The notes under the pieces are model-generated. The model was not told the origin of the DNA. It saw only the letters and a list, made by a program, of their open reading frames with translations, and did not search any database. Positions 1-9,973 of a DNA stretch of 17,104 bases are shown here, piece by piece. The DNA comes from Phaeotremella fagi. Taxonomy: Eukaryota > Basidiomycota > Tremellomycetes > Tremellales > Phaeotremellaceae. The stretch is taken from the NCBI GenBank assembly GCA_001599715.1, contig BCHU01000024.1, positions 1-17,104 of the forward strand, written 5' to 3'. The number at the start of each line of letters is the position of its first letter. Position 1 is the stretch's first letter. The translations under genes and the position numbers were made by a program.

Positions 1-1400
1 ACGACAGTCATTTTGTCAAAGCTTAGCGCTTTGAATGGAACATCAGTATTGAAAATCAAATCCACATGGATATTACTGATTCATCAGTCCATCAGAGCAA
101 GCAAAAACGGTGCTGGTAATTGCCAATGATACCTCTGAAGCTCTCCAAGCTAAACTGATTTAGAAAAAACCACAAACCAGCCATAATGGTGCTAAAAGTT
201 GCAATCACTCTGTAAAGACAGTTGCTACGTAAACCCGTGAACACAATTACAAATTATTGCAACCCAATGTTTAAAAGTGGTACAGCCCTGGAATGGTATG
301 CTATAATTGGTATCCAACATCTAAATACGCTGAAATTTACAACAGAAACAAATAGTAGAGCTGAACGAATCATTATAACTATTCAAGATGAAGTTGCAGC
401 GATGAGTGATGGAGGCAGTTTGGGTCTTGATTACTGGAATACGCAGCTTCATGTCAAGCTGCAATCATAAGTAAATTTTGCAACGATATGAAGGTTAACA
501 TGCATGGGAAGACTCCGGGTTATAGACCAGAAATGCGACAATTTATACACCAGATAATATTCGGAACAAAAAGCACACAGAACCAGTGCGTTTTTCGAAG
601 TCAATACAGCTGGTAAAGGTAAAGTTGTAGGACAAGAAGTGAAGCTCAGTGGTCGGTTTATTTTGCAACAGGTTGTGAAAAAGTCCGATTGAGAGATGTT
701 AAGGCGCTTACGGGTACGCATAAAAATCGACTATAGAGAATGAACCGAGTAGCGGGGTATAAAAGGATGTGAAGGATGTTGAAGAAGTACCAGTTTGAGA
801 AATATCTGAGAATATCAAAGAACAGACACGAGAAGGGCTCTCAGTCGTGCTCTTTGACGACATGAATTTCAATTGACGTTGAATTTGATCGACTAATGTC
901 GTCAAAGAAGAAGCCGCTGGAAGCCGCTGGAGTTTGCCCTTTCAAAGTCACGAGCTACTGCTTGAAGTGCTGCACGAGAAAAAGCTATCATTGATTCCAA
1001 TTTGNCGAACATGCTATCGACACGGTGGACTGTGCGGCGTAGAATGAGTTTGATGTTAGAAGAGCGATCAACAGGAAGGCAGAAATCTTTGACTGCTCCA
1101 CTTTGCTACAAATTTCTATCAACGATTTAACGACATACTGGTATGTAGCCAGTCTGCCGCTGAAAGAATGTATGTTCTTGTCTCTAACCAAGATGAAAGC
1201 TTGGGGTCGAAGTCCGAATATCATATGTTGCATGTAAGCCATGCAAAAGAGTTTTTTGTAATAGTGGGGTTTTTTAATGAGAAGGTGATTGAGTATTTTT
1301 GCAGAAGTTGCGAGTTCTTGAATAGGTTTGACAAATGGTGGTATCTGAAATGCCTCCATTAGACCTTGTTTAAATCTCCAAAGCGATCACCATTGACGAG
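1..1400. other. No supportable gene; diffuse open frames only
   Basis: The stretch contains short open frames on both strands, including one of 82 codons at 222-470 (+) and others at 449-905 (-) and 988-1362 (both strands). None shows a recognisable domain, a convincing splice pattern or agreement between neighbouring frames. Stops are dense in all frames. It may be relic transposon or decayed gene sequence, but I cannot name a family. Confidence 0.4.
911..930. repeat. 10-bp perfect tandem duplication
   Basis: The unit aagccgctgg occurs twice back to back at 911-920 and 921-930. It lies in sequence without an assignable gene, so a coding consequence cannot be judged. It is short enough to be a chance replication slippage event. 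Confidence 0.8.
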
Positions 1401-1423
1401 ATACCTGTAAGTCAAGATTTTAA

Positions 1424-2707
1424 TCATTCCATATGAGCGGAGAAGCCTCGAATACGGGCTTTCACGCATTGGCTGTAATGCCATGCAAGGAACGCCGGAT
1501 CTGGACGAGAATTTGGATTTCCTCGAAATCGTTGCGGCGAGATCGCTTTACCGTGTAACTTGACAGCGTTTGGATATTTGAGCAGGAAGAAATGAACGTA
1601 GATGACGTCCCCCTAAAAAGATCTGTCAGCAAAGCATAGTCTAGAGCGGATTACAGAAACTTGCCTCGCAATAGAAAGAAAGCTCCAGGCGGTCAAACGC
1701 ATGATGTAAATCATCGCGGAGTAACAGACCAAATGATGCATCAAACATTGGCGGTTCCCTATCAATTCGTAGGATAGTTTGGTAAACCTAAGAATCAGAC
1801 AAAGTAAATCGAATAAGAATTTTAGACTAGCATGCTGTTCGTGAGGGTAAATGAAAGGACACTCACGTCCGGACGACTGTATGGAACAATATGACATGCG
1901 GTACAGAAATCGTAATCGACCTCTGTGACAAGGCAGACGCCATCACGCGCGAGTAGCGCTGACCTAAATCGCGACTGGGGAGAATATGAGTTATAGAACC
2001 TGATTGAACGGAGATTCTGGCTCTACCTGATTCGTCGTCGACCTTTTCGAATCTGACCTGGTTGAAACACTTCCTTCGGGATTCGGAGCTTGCAGTCTTC
2101 GAAAGTACTCTGGTCCCCGTGCGAACGACGCGCCTTCCATACCGTCTAACGATTTATGAGTCCAATAGGCTGCCTTGATAATAGGTAGAGATTACGCACT
2201 GATGTCTTGAAAGATAAACGATCCATGAATCGGAGGATCATCAAGATTCATCATATAGTCATGCTTATCATCTTCACCAAATAGCATCCACGATTGACCC
2301 TCCTTGTATTCTACCAGCTCTTTGAGGACCCTCAAAACGTAACGCCAAGTATTGTCGCCGCCTTGCTGAATGAATGCCAGGGGAAAGGATGCGATAACCT
2401 GCCGGTTAACTGAACGTATAATGATCTGTTGATTACAAACAGATCGCCACGAATCAACGCCAAGTGGATAAATAACCGGAGCCATATTACTTCGATTTTG
2501 CACGAAAGCTGTAAATGAGAGTTGTTCAGGCAAAGAGGAAGTGAGATTGTGATCTAAACAACGACACGATTGGATAATATGCAATGCCGCGAAACGCCTA
2601 TTGCCGGATAGCTGTGGCGCTGATCTCCATATCTCGTTGATCTGTAGTTGTTAGTGAACCTATGTCTCTCCCAAGCACTCATGAACAGCAACACTGTTCC
2701 TCTGCAT
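1424..2707 (-). CDS. Fungal HNH-nuclease domain protein, apparently intact
   Basis: A predicted HNH endonuclease-like protein of the fungus-specific expanded type; its cellular role is unknown. Well supported exons are 2641-2200, 2145-2027, 1974-1867, 1787-1665 and 1612-1424, which join in frame to about 326 aa ending at a TGA. The core is clear: RSALLARDGVCLVTEV, then CTACHIVPYSRPD (first His region), then LLLRDDLHHAFD (second His pair), followed by YVHFFLLKYP and a C-terminal AWHYSQCVKARIRGF. The last intron (1613-1664) starts with GC in a perfect AG/GCAAGT context. The 5' end is uncertain: a good acceptor ends at 2642, preceded by a CACTAAC-like branch point. One candidate first exon is 2707-2687 (ATG plus six codons, weak donor). 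The capping-enzyme gene ends only 90 bp upstream. A decayed paralogue lies at about 5455-6030. Family assignment is from motif memory; the stop-free five-exon frame suggests it is functional. Confidence 0.82.
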
Positions 2708-2796
2708 TTATAGTATCATGTAAAATAACCTAACATTTAAAACATAAATTGCCCACTCCCTTCCCTTAGATCACGCGTTACTCCGTGTAGCCGCCG

Positions 2797-4460
2797 CTAA
2801 GCCTGCCGACGTAAAAATTCACGTTGTCGAGAGGATGTCTCCTTCATTTTCCATGCTGAACGGATAGAGTCCGTTCGAGCAAAGATCTAAACAGATAGTG
2901 ATATAAAAGAAAGGTCAGTGAGCTGCAAACGATTTGATAGGTATATAGCTTTACTGCTTTGGCTTTCAGATTCTCGTGAAGACTTGAGACAATTTCCTCT
3001 ACAACTGATTTATGATTGGGATGTGATCTGTCGTTTCGTAGACGTAACATCTCCCACGATTCGTCTGCACGATCCCAAGACACTTCGATAATTTGAGAAG
3101 TATGCGTTGAATACCACTTCCGTATACTGAAGGACGATCGAGGTCAATGAACCCTCACCAAGACAGCACTGCTGCTACTCGCTGGTCCCATTGCTGATTA
3201 TTGACGCACAAGGTGCTGAAATGCTCATAATCTTCACTTCCAAGCCACGTACTTAAAATTAATTCATGTTTGGTACCCAGCGATAATCGGTTACAAGAAA
3301 GATATCGTGGGTCACAAATTTCGAGCCGGAAATCCACAGTAATTGCGGAGGGAGATTTCCATTAAAGTCTGATTACCAGCTTATTTCAGAATGGAACAAA
3401 TTGCTTGTCTAGAAAGACGAACGTACATGCGCTCACTTGTCCCTGCCTTATACACTGCATTGATGCAGCTAGATATTAAACCATCACTGCCATGGTGTAA
3501 ATTCGGAATATCACATTTTATGACCTTCTCCACGAGGAAGGCAGGTTCTTGATGTTTGATTGTGATTCTTAGTCACTCCTGATTAGCATAACACACAAAC
3601 TTCCGCAAAACGAGTAAACTCACTGAAATTGTCTCATTTTAGGGGAACTCCTTTCGTCCTGCAGGGACATGATGTGGGGTTCTGTAATCTCCTCCTTCAA
3701 TCACTGAAACATCCAATCCATCAGTAATGACCATCTAAACTGGAGAGAACCAACCTCACATTAAAGCGGTATTTGAACGGATGTTTCATCAGGTTTCCTC
3801 CTCCCAACACTACGCAATCAAAAACGTAGAATCGAGTGGTCTCCTGAGATTAGTATGAGGGCCGTTCATTTGTAATGAAAACTCACCGATCCACTCGTAG
3901 GGTCTATATCTAAAATGAGTTTACCATCTATGACTGTGTCATTTGAAAAAGCTGGATTGGTGTCTCTGGTGGGGAGTATGGCTTTTGTTGAAAGTAAAAG
4001 TCCTTTTATCCTATCCACCTATTTGTCCGGACATACGCAAATGACGTGTGTGTTTTGGGGTAAGACAACTACGGTGTCACTTACAAGCCAGATACTCTGC
4101 CCACAAGTGACTTCGTCTCTAATTATCATCATCATAATTCTGACACCATCGCTTTTCTCACAAACCCAGAAACTGAATAGTCGCTCAGCTCAGTAATCGA
4201 TTCTTGTAGATTCAATAATTCACTCTCTTTCCTCTAGAGCTCGAAGAGATAAGCAGGTATTGGTGACTGGTTGGGAGCCCGGAAATCTTTGTTGACGTTA
4301 GCCACGGCTAAACGTTTGGCGCTTGTAGAAGTCAAATAGCTCAGACGTACCTGGTGTCTTTAAGTTGACATAATTTTGACAAGTGAAAGGCAAGCTTTCT
4401 TTCCAAATCATCGTCAGTCAGTATCTCTCCGAGGATATCTAGTAGTCTGGTGTGCGTCAT
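2797..4460 (-). pseudogene. CEG1: mRNA-capping enzyme guanylyltransferase, two in-frame stops
   Basis: The family transfers GMP from GTP to the 5' diphosphate end of nascent mRNA in the nucleus. Ten exons join in phase: 4460-4351, 4286-4224, 4172-4085, 4018-3887, 3843-3760, 3703-3624, 3567-3427, 3368-3159, 3126-2955, 2886-2797 (389 codon positions, close to the usual 400-460). Visible family marks are FPGSQPV (38-44), motif I EKSDGVR with the GMP-accepting Lys at 64, WLVDR, VIDGKLILDIDP, RFYVFDCVVL, HGSDGLI (211-217), WKSPSAITVDFRLEI, SWDRADESWEMLRLR, NHKSVVEEI and a C-terminal SIRSAWKMKE. Two nonsense codons break it: TGA at 3703-3701 where the family has Arg of an RLKE stretch, and TAA at 3364-3362 where motif V has its first Lys (ILKWK). 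No frameshift is present. The first stop could be skipped by an alternative acceptor ending at 3695; I see no way round the second. Start ATG 4460 follows an in-frame TAA. Identity is strong; pseudogene status is inferred and could reflect sequence error. Confidence 0.85.
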
Positions 4461-4475
4461 AGAAAGAGATATTGC

Positions 4476-5351
4476 TTATTTGGGATTGAACACCTGACTC
4501 GAACGTGTTACTCTGTACAATATGAGAGTGCCAAACTTGTGCAACAGATGGATATCTCTACCTGAATAAGTAGAAAGCTGCAAGAAGANGAGTTAACAGA
4601 AATCTAAATGAGTAGCATGCTCGAAATGCTCACGCTTTAGATCCTGAGCTTTGAGTCTTGTTAAATTAGAGACAATAGTGAATGACGCCAGTTGTATCCT
4701 GTGGACCCTTAATAGAACATAACATAATTTTGCAAGCACAGATCGAGTTTTCAAGGGAGGAGATCGACGGCTGTGGCGAATGTAATGAAAATATAGAACA
4801 GTGATTGCCCACCTAAAATTATTGAAATCAGTAAGGGACGACATATACTGAATTTGTACGGCAACAAGCTGCTGGCATGGTTACCCCTCTATCTTAAGCA
4901 TATTCTTTTTTGGTTGAGATACCAGTTACAATGTATTTCAACCGAGCGATTATCCCACTTTTACAGCCTAGTTATAAATCTCTCGTCATATTTCGAGGAG
5001 CTGGTGTTATTGATGAGTTCGATAACAACATGCTGCATATTGAGTAAGTAAGGATCGTTTAACTTTAGAAGATTTCTGAAATCGAGTAAAAGTATCACTA
5101 AGCAGCGATTAATCTCTTGCAAATCATTCCGTCTGGTCGTTCCGATCATGTGAAATAAGCAACTCTGAACTAGTGTTTCGCAATGCATGCTGAGAATATC
5201 GATACAATCAATCTCCCACCTTCATCAGGATGATCTCAGACGTAATTCCATAAGTCTGGCTGTCTTCAATATTCGACAGGAGATTTGGTGGTCGAGTTAG
5301 ATTGGCAGAATCATATTTGACGAGGCTGGTAGCATTACCATTGGAAGACAT
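4476..5351 (-). CDS. Unrecognised spliced protein of about 209 aa
   Basis: I do not recognise this protein. The model is exon 1 at 5351-5220 (starting MSSNGNATSLVKYDSANL), exon 2 at 5164-4965, exon 3 at 4812-4598 and exon 4 at 4561-4476, all joining in phase. Intron 5165-5219 has a GTGGGA donor; intron 4813-4964 has GTAAAA and a good TTACTGAT branch point; the last intron (4562-4597, 36 nt, contains an N) is weak. If it is not removed, the protein stops at 4593 after about 183 aa. The middle is helix-like and basic (LAKLCYVLLRVHRIQL, then LKREHFEHATHLDF). No signal peptide or catalytic motif is obvious. The stop TAA lies 15 bp upstream of, and in the same frame as, the capping-enzyme ATG. It might be a separate upstream gene or the N-terminal part of a once longer reading frame. 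Confidence 0.45.
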
Positions 5352-5454
5352 TTCATCCAACTCTTATTTTTCACCAACTAACACCTGATTTGGCACATGC
5401 ATAGACCAAAAGGTTGCCATAATTATCGATGATCTTCATACGGTTTGCTCGTCT

Positions 5455-6030
5455 CCCATTCCCACTGAGAACTTCTAATATGAGCTTTTACGCATTGGTT
5501 GTAATGCTACTGGATCAGTCGCACATCTGGCCTCCACTCTTGCTCCTCTCGAAATCTTTCCGGCGTAACAATTTTACCATGTAAGGCAGAAGCTTTCGGA
5601 TACTTGAGTAAAAAGAAGTGAACGTAAAATAGTCCATCCTATACTTTTCAGTAAAAACTCTTTGATGGGAATAATCAAACTCGAGTGAAATAGCTATCTG
5701 AATGGTCGAAATTATGGGCACCCTAGTTGTCACACACCCTGTGATAAAGGGACCATCGGAGCTGATATTATGCGTGGTGCAGGTCATCCCTGAAAAGAAG
5801 GCCAACCGAAGGCTCGACCAATGGGGGCTCGTAGGGGATATTGAGAAGCTACTGGTAAATCTTTGCGAAAAGAAAGTATGACTCGTCAATCATTCGCTTC
5901 GTTGCCGTATGAAATTGCTCACATCTNGTCGAGAAAAAGGGATATGACTAGCAGTACAACTCGTAANAACCACGTCGGTGACAAGACATGAACGGTCCCT
6001 AGCTATCAGAAGTTTCCCGAAAGCGAGACT
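5455..6030 (-). pseudogene. Decayed paralogue of the HNH-nuclease gene
   Basis: This segment aligns residue by residue with the HNH gene at 1424-2641. Recognisable pieces are KLLIARDRSCLVTDV, TASHIPFSR, PSVGLLFRDDLHHA, FYVHFFLLKYPKASALHGK, RFREEQEWRPD and HYNQCVKAHIR. Equivalent intron positions still carry GT and AG. Three in-frame stops interrupt it: TAG at 5851-5849 (Thr in the intact copy), TAA at 5770-5768 (Phe) and TAG at 5509-5507 (Trp of the AWHY stretch, a G-to-A change). Two N bases fall inside the domain. I see no frameshift in the aligned part. The region upstream of the HNH core is not recognisable beyond about 6030. This is a dispersed or locally duplicated copy on the same strand, about 4 kb from the intact one. 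Confidence 0.85.
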
Positions 6031-6819
6031 ATTTCCGTTGCAATCGTTAACCCTCAACATATAAATGATTTCTTGGCGTAAACGATCATGGGTATCTTTG
6101 TGTAGGCATGTCACTGATAAGATCGTTTAGCGCAGAAACGGGCAGACACAAGAGCAAGACCATAAGCGCACCCACAAATGCCGCTCTTTGCGGGGTTTTC
6201 GAATGCGTCGTCAAGACTTGTGGCACTCTGTTCAGCATACGACGCATTTGATGCAAAAAGGCACTGAAAGCATTCAAGCATCTGTCAGTGACGAAGAGGA
6301 TAATGAAAGCATACAAGCTCTTCATGACGGGTCTCTCATACATATGGTCACGAGACCGAATCCAAAGCTGAATTTCAGATACATAACGCATTTTTCGATT
6401 GCTAGAAGGAAATTAACCGAACTTGATAACAGCGACGAGATAATGGAGGTGATGGTAGATAAGGGAAGATGCGATTATCGTTTGTTCCAACAACACTCGT
6501 GTGCATAGATTTGAGAAGCTGTGCAACTTTTGACGAAGCTACGATCAGTAACTTGAGATTAATCAGTGCCCTAGCGTGTCTTAGCGATGATCGAAGACAG
6601 AAAGTTTCAGATTGAAGAGATGCAAACTTCAGGTGAAGGAATCACTTTACGCTAGCTTGCTATAGACACCTCGTATCTCACTCGAGCCTGGTTCCTATAT
6701 GAACCATTGCTTGACTTGGTATCCAGAGGCTGTAAGTACAGAGCTCGACAATGTGTCGTGATTATCCCCTCCCAGTCGCGCTAACTTTCTGGTTACTCAA
6801 AACCATACAGCTGAGGATT
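6031..6819. other. No gene recognised between two pseudogenes
   Basis: A 106-codon open frame at 6188-6508 (+) and a 101-codon frame at 6086-6391 (-) overlap here. Neither shows a known motif, and their overlap on opposite strands argues that at least one is a shadow. The minus strand lies where the upstream part of the decayed HNH gene and the far C-terminal part of the decayed UTP12 gene would be expected, but I could not align either convincingly. Confidence 0.35.
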
Positions 6820-8110
6820 CTCTGAAAGAAGGAAGCAATATATGTAGAACGGACTGGGCAATAATATCACCTTTAGCCACCAATTTAGGATTCTAGTAGG
6901 AGGCGCAGATATTAAATCATCCCGGAATTCGATTCCAGGTTCACTTTTCCAGCTTAATGTTCCATAGTATCTTCATGATACTGATTAGAGATTTCTAGGG
7001 CATCCATGATTCTATCCCCAGCCATTAAAGTTTTTTTCGTTTGTTTTCTTGTTCGGTATTGTCTTCATCTTCTTCATCATTCTCGCTGTCTACTTTACCG
7101 ATTGCATCTTGCTTGTTCATCGAATCTGCTATAATGCTATCGTATAGATCATCTTATTCTCGTTCCCTTCCTTCCTCGAGGTATCGTGGGTCTTCGGTCT
7201 TGTCCCATATTCGCATTGATTTGTCGTGAGATTCCGTCCGCAATTCTCCCTTTGCGATACAGTCAATGCCTAAATTTCACCATGGTGACCATCGAGTTTT
7301 TTTGATGAGTTCAAACTATGTCAAAAGTCAGCACGACATTGTTGATAATATGAAAAAACACACCTTATCTCCATCCTACTATTATAACAATTTGTCCTTG
7401 CTTATCATCTAACAGTTCAATCTCCAGGCAAATGTCGAACAGATCGCAAGCCTTATTCCAGAGTCCTTATAAAGGCTGTCGGCCTTGTATTGCAAATTTC
7501 CTGATGCTCCAATACTAGCAGAAGAGATGACTTGATCATCCAATGATGCACAAAGACTCCTGACATTAGATCAATGACCTGGTAATTCTACTGAATGGGT
7601 TTTGGTTGGTTCGGTCGATTTNCCTTCAGTAGATTTGATTTTCTTGGTGAGTGATGGGGAGGAAATGGTGTAAGTTTCAATGGATTTGTTGGCGAATGAT
7701 AGCAATGACTATACACGTGTCAGTTCCGCGAATTGTAAGGATGACATGAACTTATTCCACTTTTTGCGGTCGAATTTCCTCATCCGGGCAAGCGACTGTT
7801 TTCACTTTAGCGCTCGCTCTAACCACACAGCGACTAATCACATACCGGCTCGTCCCTCTCCCTTCCCATTCATTTCAGATTTTTTTAGATTTTTCAAGCT
7901 CAACGTCTATCCCAGCGTCCTCATTTCCACCATTCCTTTTACCCTTTTCTCTATCGCTTTTCTTTCTTCTTGCAAGTTTGGCAGACATTCCTCCTCCGTT
8001 CGAAATCTGAGTAAGGTCGAACTCTTTGCAGGTATACAGGCTTCAGGATTTTCATGAGCGATCTTCTGCAGTATCAACAAGAAGCATACCGTGTCCAGAG
8101 GCAATCGACT
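6820..8110 (-). pseudogene. UTP12: Decayed UTP12/DIP2 (WDR3) WD40 gene, U3 snoRNP factor
   Basis: UTP12 is a WD40 subunit of the small-subunit processome that acts in nucleolar pre-rRNA processing. In order on the minus strand I see pieces matching its C-terminal half: FRTEEE with a basic AKLARRKKSDREKGK run (~8020-7940), VVRASAKVKTVACPDEE (~7830), SLLSFANKSIETYTISS then THSVELPGH (~7700-7575), SNVRSLCASLDDQVISSAS, ELIKKLDGHHGEI (~7300), HDKSMRIWDKTEDPRYLEE (~7200), DDLYDSIIADSMN and KTLMAGDRIMDALEI (~7020). Stops include TGA at 7573-7571 (Arg in family), TAG at 7272-7270 (Trp), TAA at 7156-7154 (probably Gln) and TAA at 6956-6954. Frameshifts occur near 7250 and in the A-run at about 7030. 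Intact UTP12 is about 900-950 aa, so the N-terminal WD repeats are missing or beyond recognition upstream of 8110. Identity rests on several ordered matches; boundaries are approximate. Confidence 0.75.
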
Positions 8111-9973
8111 AATGGTTCGGGGGTTAGAAACTGCATGGCGGTTTATGGAGGTACGGTAGGCATTGGAAAGGAATAGGCCTGGAGCATCAAACATTCTCAG
8201 CAACGTGACATAAAAAGCCTAGCTTGCACATCTCATGATCCGGCCAGGTACTGCCATCGAGTCATGACTGACCATTGCCACACTTTTGCTAAGGATAATC
8301 CCGCTTCGTTATTTCCAAGTAATTTGCACCCAGCATTGAACAGGCGGCTGCACTTTTATTCGCACCGATGTATACTAATTCATTTCATCATTTTCCGATT
8401 CTGCTCAGATCTCCACAACGATGGAATATCAACTAGCTCAAGAAACGTGGCGAGATGCAGATATTGTCACCGTGTTTACAGAGGACAAACGCTTTCTAGC
8501 TGAATTCCCGCTGCTTTTATCCAGCGAGGCGGTTGGATAATTGGAGAAGAAAATACATTCTTAACATCCTGGAGGACGTTCAAACGCTACTACTGCTAGA
8601 AATACCTTGAGAGGGAAGTAGCGGCCTCCTCACCAACTTGTTGCCTTTTTGGGATTTTTCAAAATCCTTGAAAATTGTCAACGGAAAATTGTGGTACAGT
8701 CTATGAGAGGATTTTCGAGGCAGCACTCACCACCGAAATACTTCCCGTTGCTTATATACATGCTCTGATCAACATCGCCCCCATACAAACTTCTATGGGT
8801 TCCATAAGGATGACTGACATCTCTGACATGAAACAAATCCAAGATCCTTTTCCATTTTGCAAACTCCAAAGCCGTTAGTTACAGAGAGCGGCAATTGCCC
8901 AAAAACGAAAAGGTAGGTTGAGGAGTGCTAAAACAACTCCGATGATCTTGTCCCATATGTCTGCATTCTTCCTTTCGGTCACAGTCTTATCTTGCCGTAA
9001 AAATCACATGAAGATTTCAGAAATCAAGTGCAAGGAGGATTTTTGCTCGAAAAGACGAAAACATGTAGACTCTAGACTTCGCGTCTACAGGTGGCCGCTC
9101 TATTTCCAGACGTTTCCGATTACTGGAGTCTGGTCCCTTGAACAACCTATGACTCGAACAACCTGTGACTCGATCACTTGGCTGCTAAGGGGTTCCCAAG
9201 GGCGTTCCTGTTGATGATGTTTCTCGTGAATTAAAAGTCACTTGTAAATGCGATTGGCGAACTATTTGCGGACTTTGCATTTAGACCAAATGCCAATTCT
9301 TTTATGACGATCGATCGGCTGGAAAAAGTAACATCGGCTCGATTGGAAGGGAGGAAGGCAGAGAGAAAAACGATAATAAATGGCGACCTAATTAGGCTAC
9401 AAACGATAACCGTTGGTGTAATGCGGATCTTTTTGAATTCAATTACAAGGTTCAATTGTTGGCAGACAAATTTTTCATCAACTCATGATTTGCCTTATAA
9501 GTATGACGGGCGATGACTCAGTGTAGCCTGTGTGCTTACGCGTATGGAGCAGGATGTTCTTGGGATTTGGAGTAACCTTGGTGTTGGATTAACATGCCGG
9601 AATGTGTCGCTGAGACTTATCGTTTCCAGGCACTATTTACAGAAGGGGGCGAATATAATGGAAACCAACTCACAACCCAACACAAAATGTCTGGGGTAAG
9701 TGATCAACGTCAGTGATTTGACACGATACGTAATTCCTATAAGCGCCACCATGACCTCATCAGCCTTAAAGGATTTCTCCACAGTGGCATTCGGATATGC
9801 TGATTATTATTACGAATTTAATCATTAAAGTGACGCACAACCCTTTTTTTCCGAATAATTTCAATGCGTGCGCTTCAATTTATGGCCCATCTCTCAGTGA
9901 TCTTTTTGTTATATTTCCAACTTCCTTTATACACAAATCGCATACGGCGAAGTAACGCTGATCAATTTGGATT
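8111..9973. other. Long stretch without a recognisable gene; SSU1 upstream region at its end
   Basis: Open frames of 60-98 codons occur (8264-8503 +, 8675-8878 both strands, 8918-9214 +), none with a recognisable domain. The longest clean plus frame without a required start runs 9235-9516 (94 codons) and reads like a charged helical segment, but I cannot name it. The last 350 bp before SSU1 are AT- and pyrimidine-rich, with TATA-like tracts at about 9909-9914 and 9927-9932, as expected for a fungal promoter and 5' leader. Confidence 0.45.
9140..9171. repeat. 16-bp tandem repeat, two copies, one mismatch
   Basis: The unit gaacaacctatgactc at 9140-9155 is followed directly by gaacaacctgtgactc at 9156-9171. 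The copies differ at one base (A/G). It lies in sequence with no assigned gene. Confidence 0.85.

Noticed and set aside
4019..4084. Apparent stop between VSDTVVV and VDRIKG in the capping gene
   Set aside because: It lies inside a good GT-AG intron whose removal gives the family sequence IWLVDR.
3915..4196. 93-codon plus-strand open frame
   Set aside because: It is the antisense shadow of capping-enzyme exons 3 and 4, which carry the KSDG motif on the minus strand.
7680..8057. 125-codon plus-strand open frame, the longest in the first 9 kb
   Set aside because: Minus-strand UTP12 pieces run through it, and its plus-strand content is low-complexity Phe/Ser-rich, as expected of an antisense shadow of a Lys/Glu-rich gene.
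8421..8540. Short plus frame reading DADIVTVFTEDKRFLAEF, like the start of a BTB/POZ domain
   Set aside because: Only 39 codons before a stop, no continuation in any frame, and the key residues after the first strand do not match; too weak to call.
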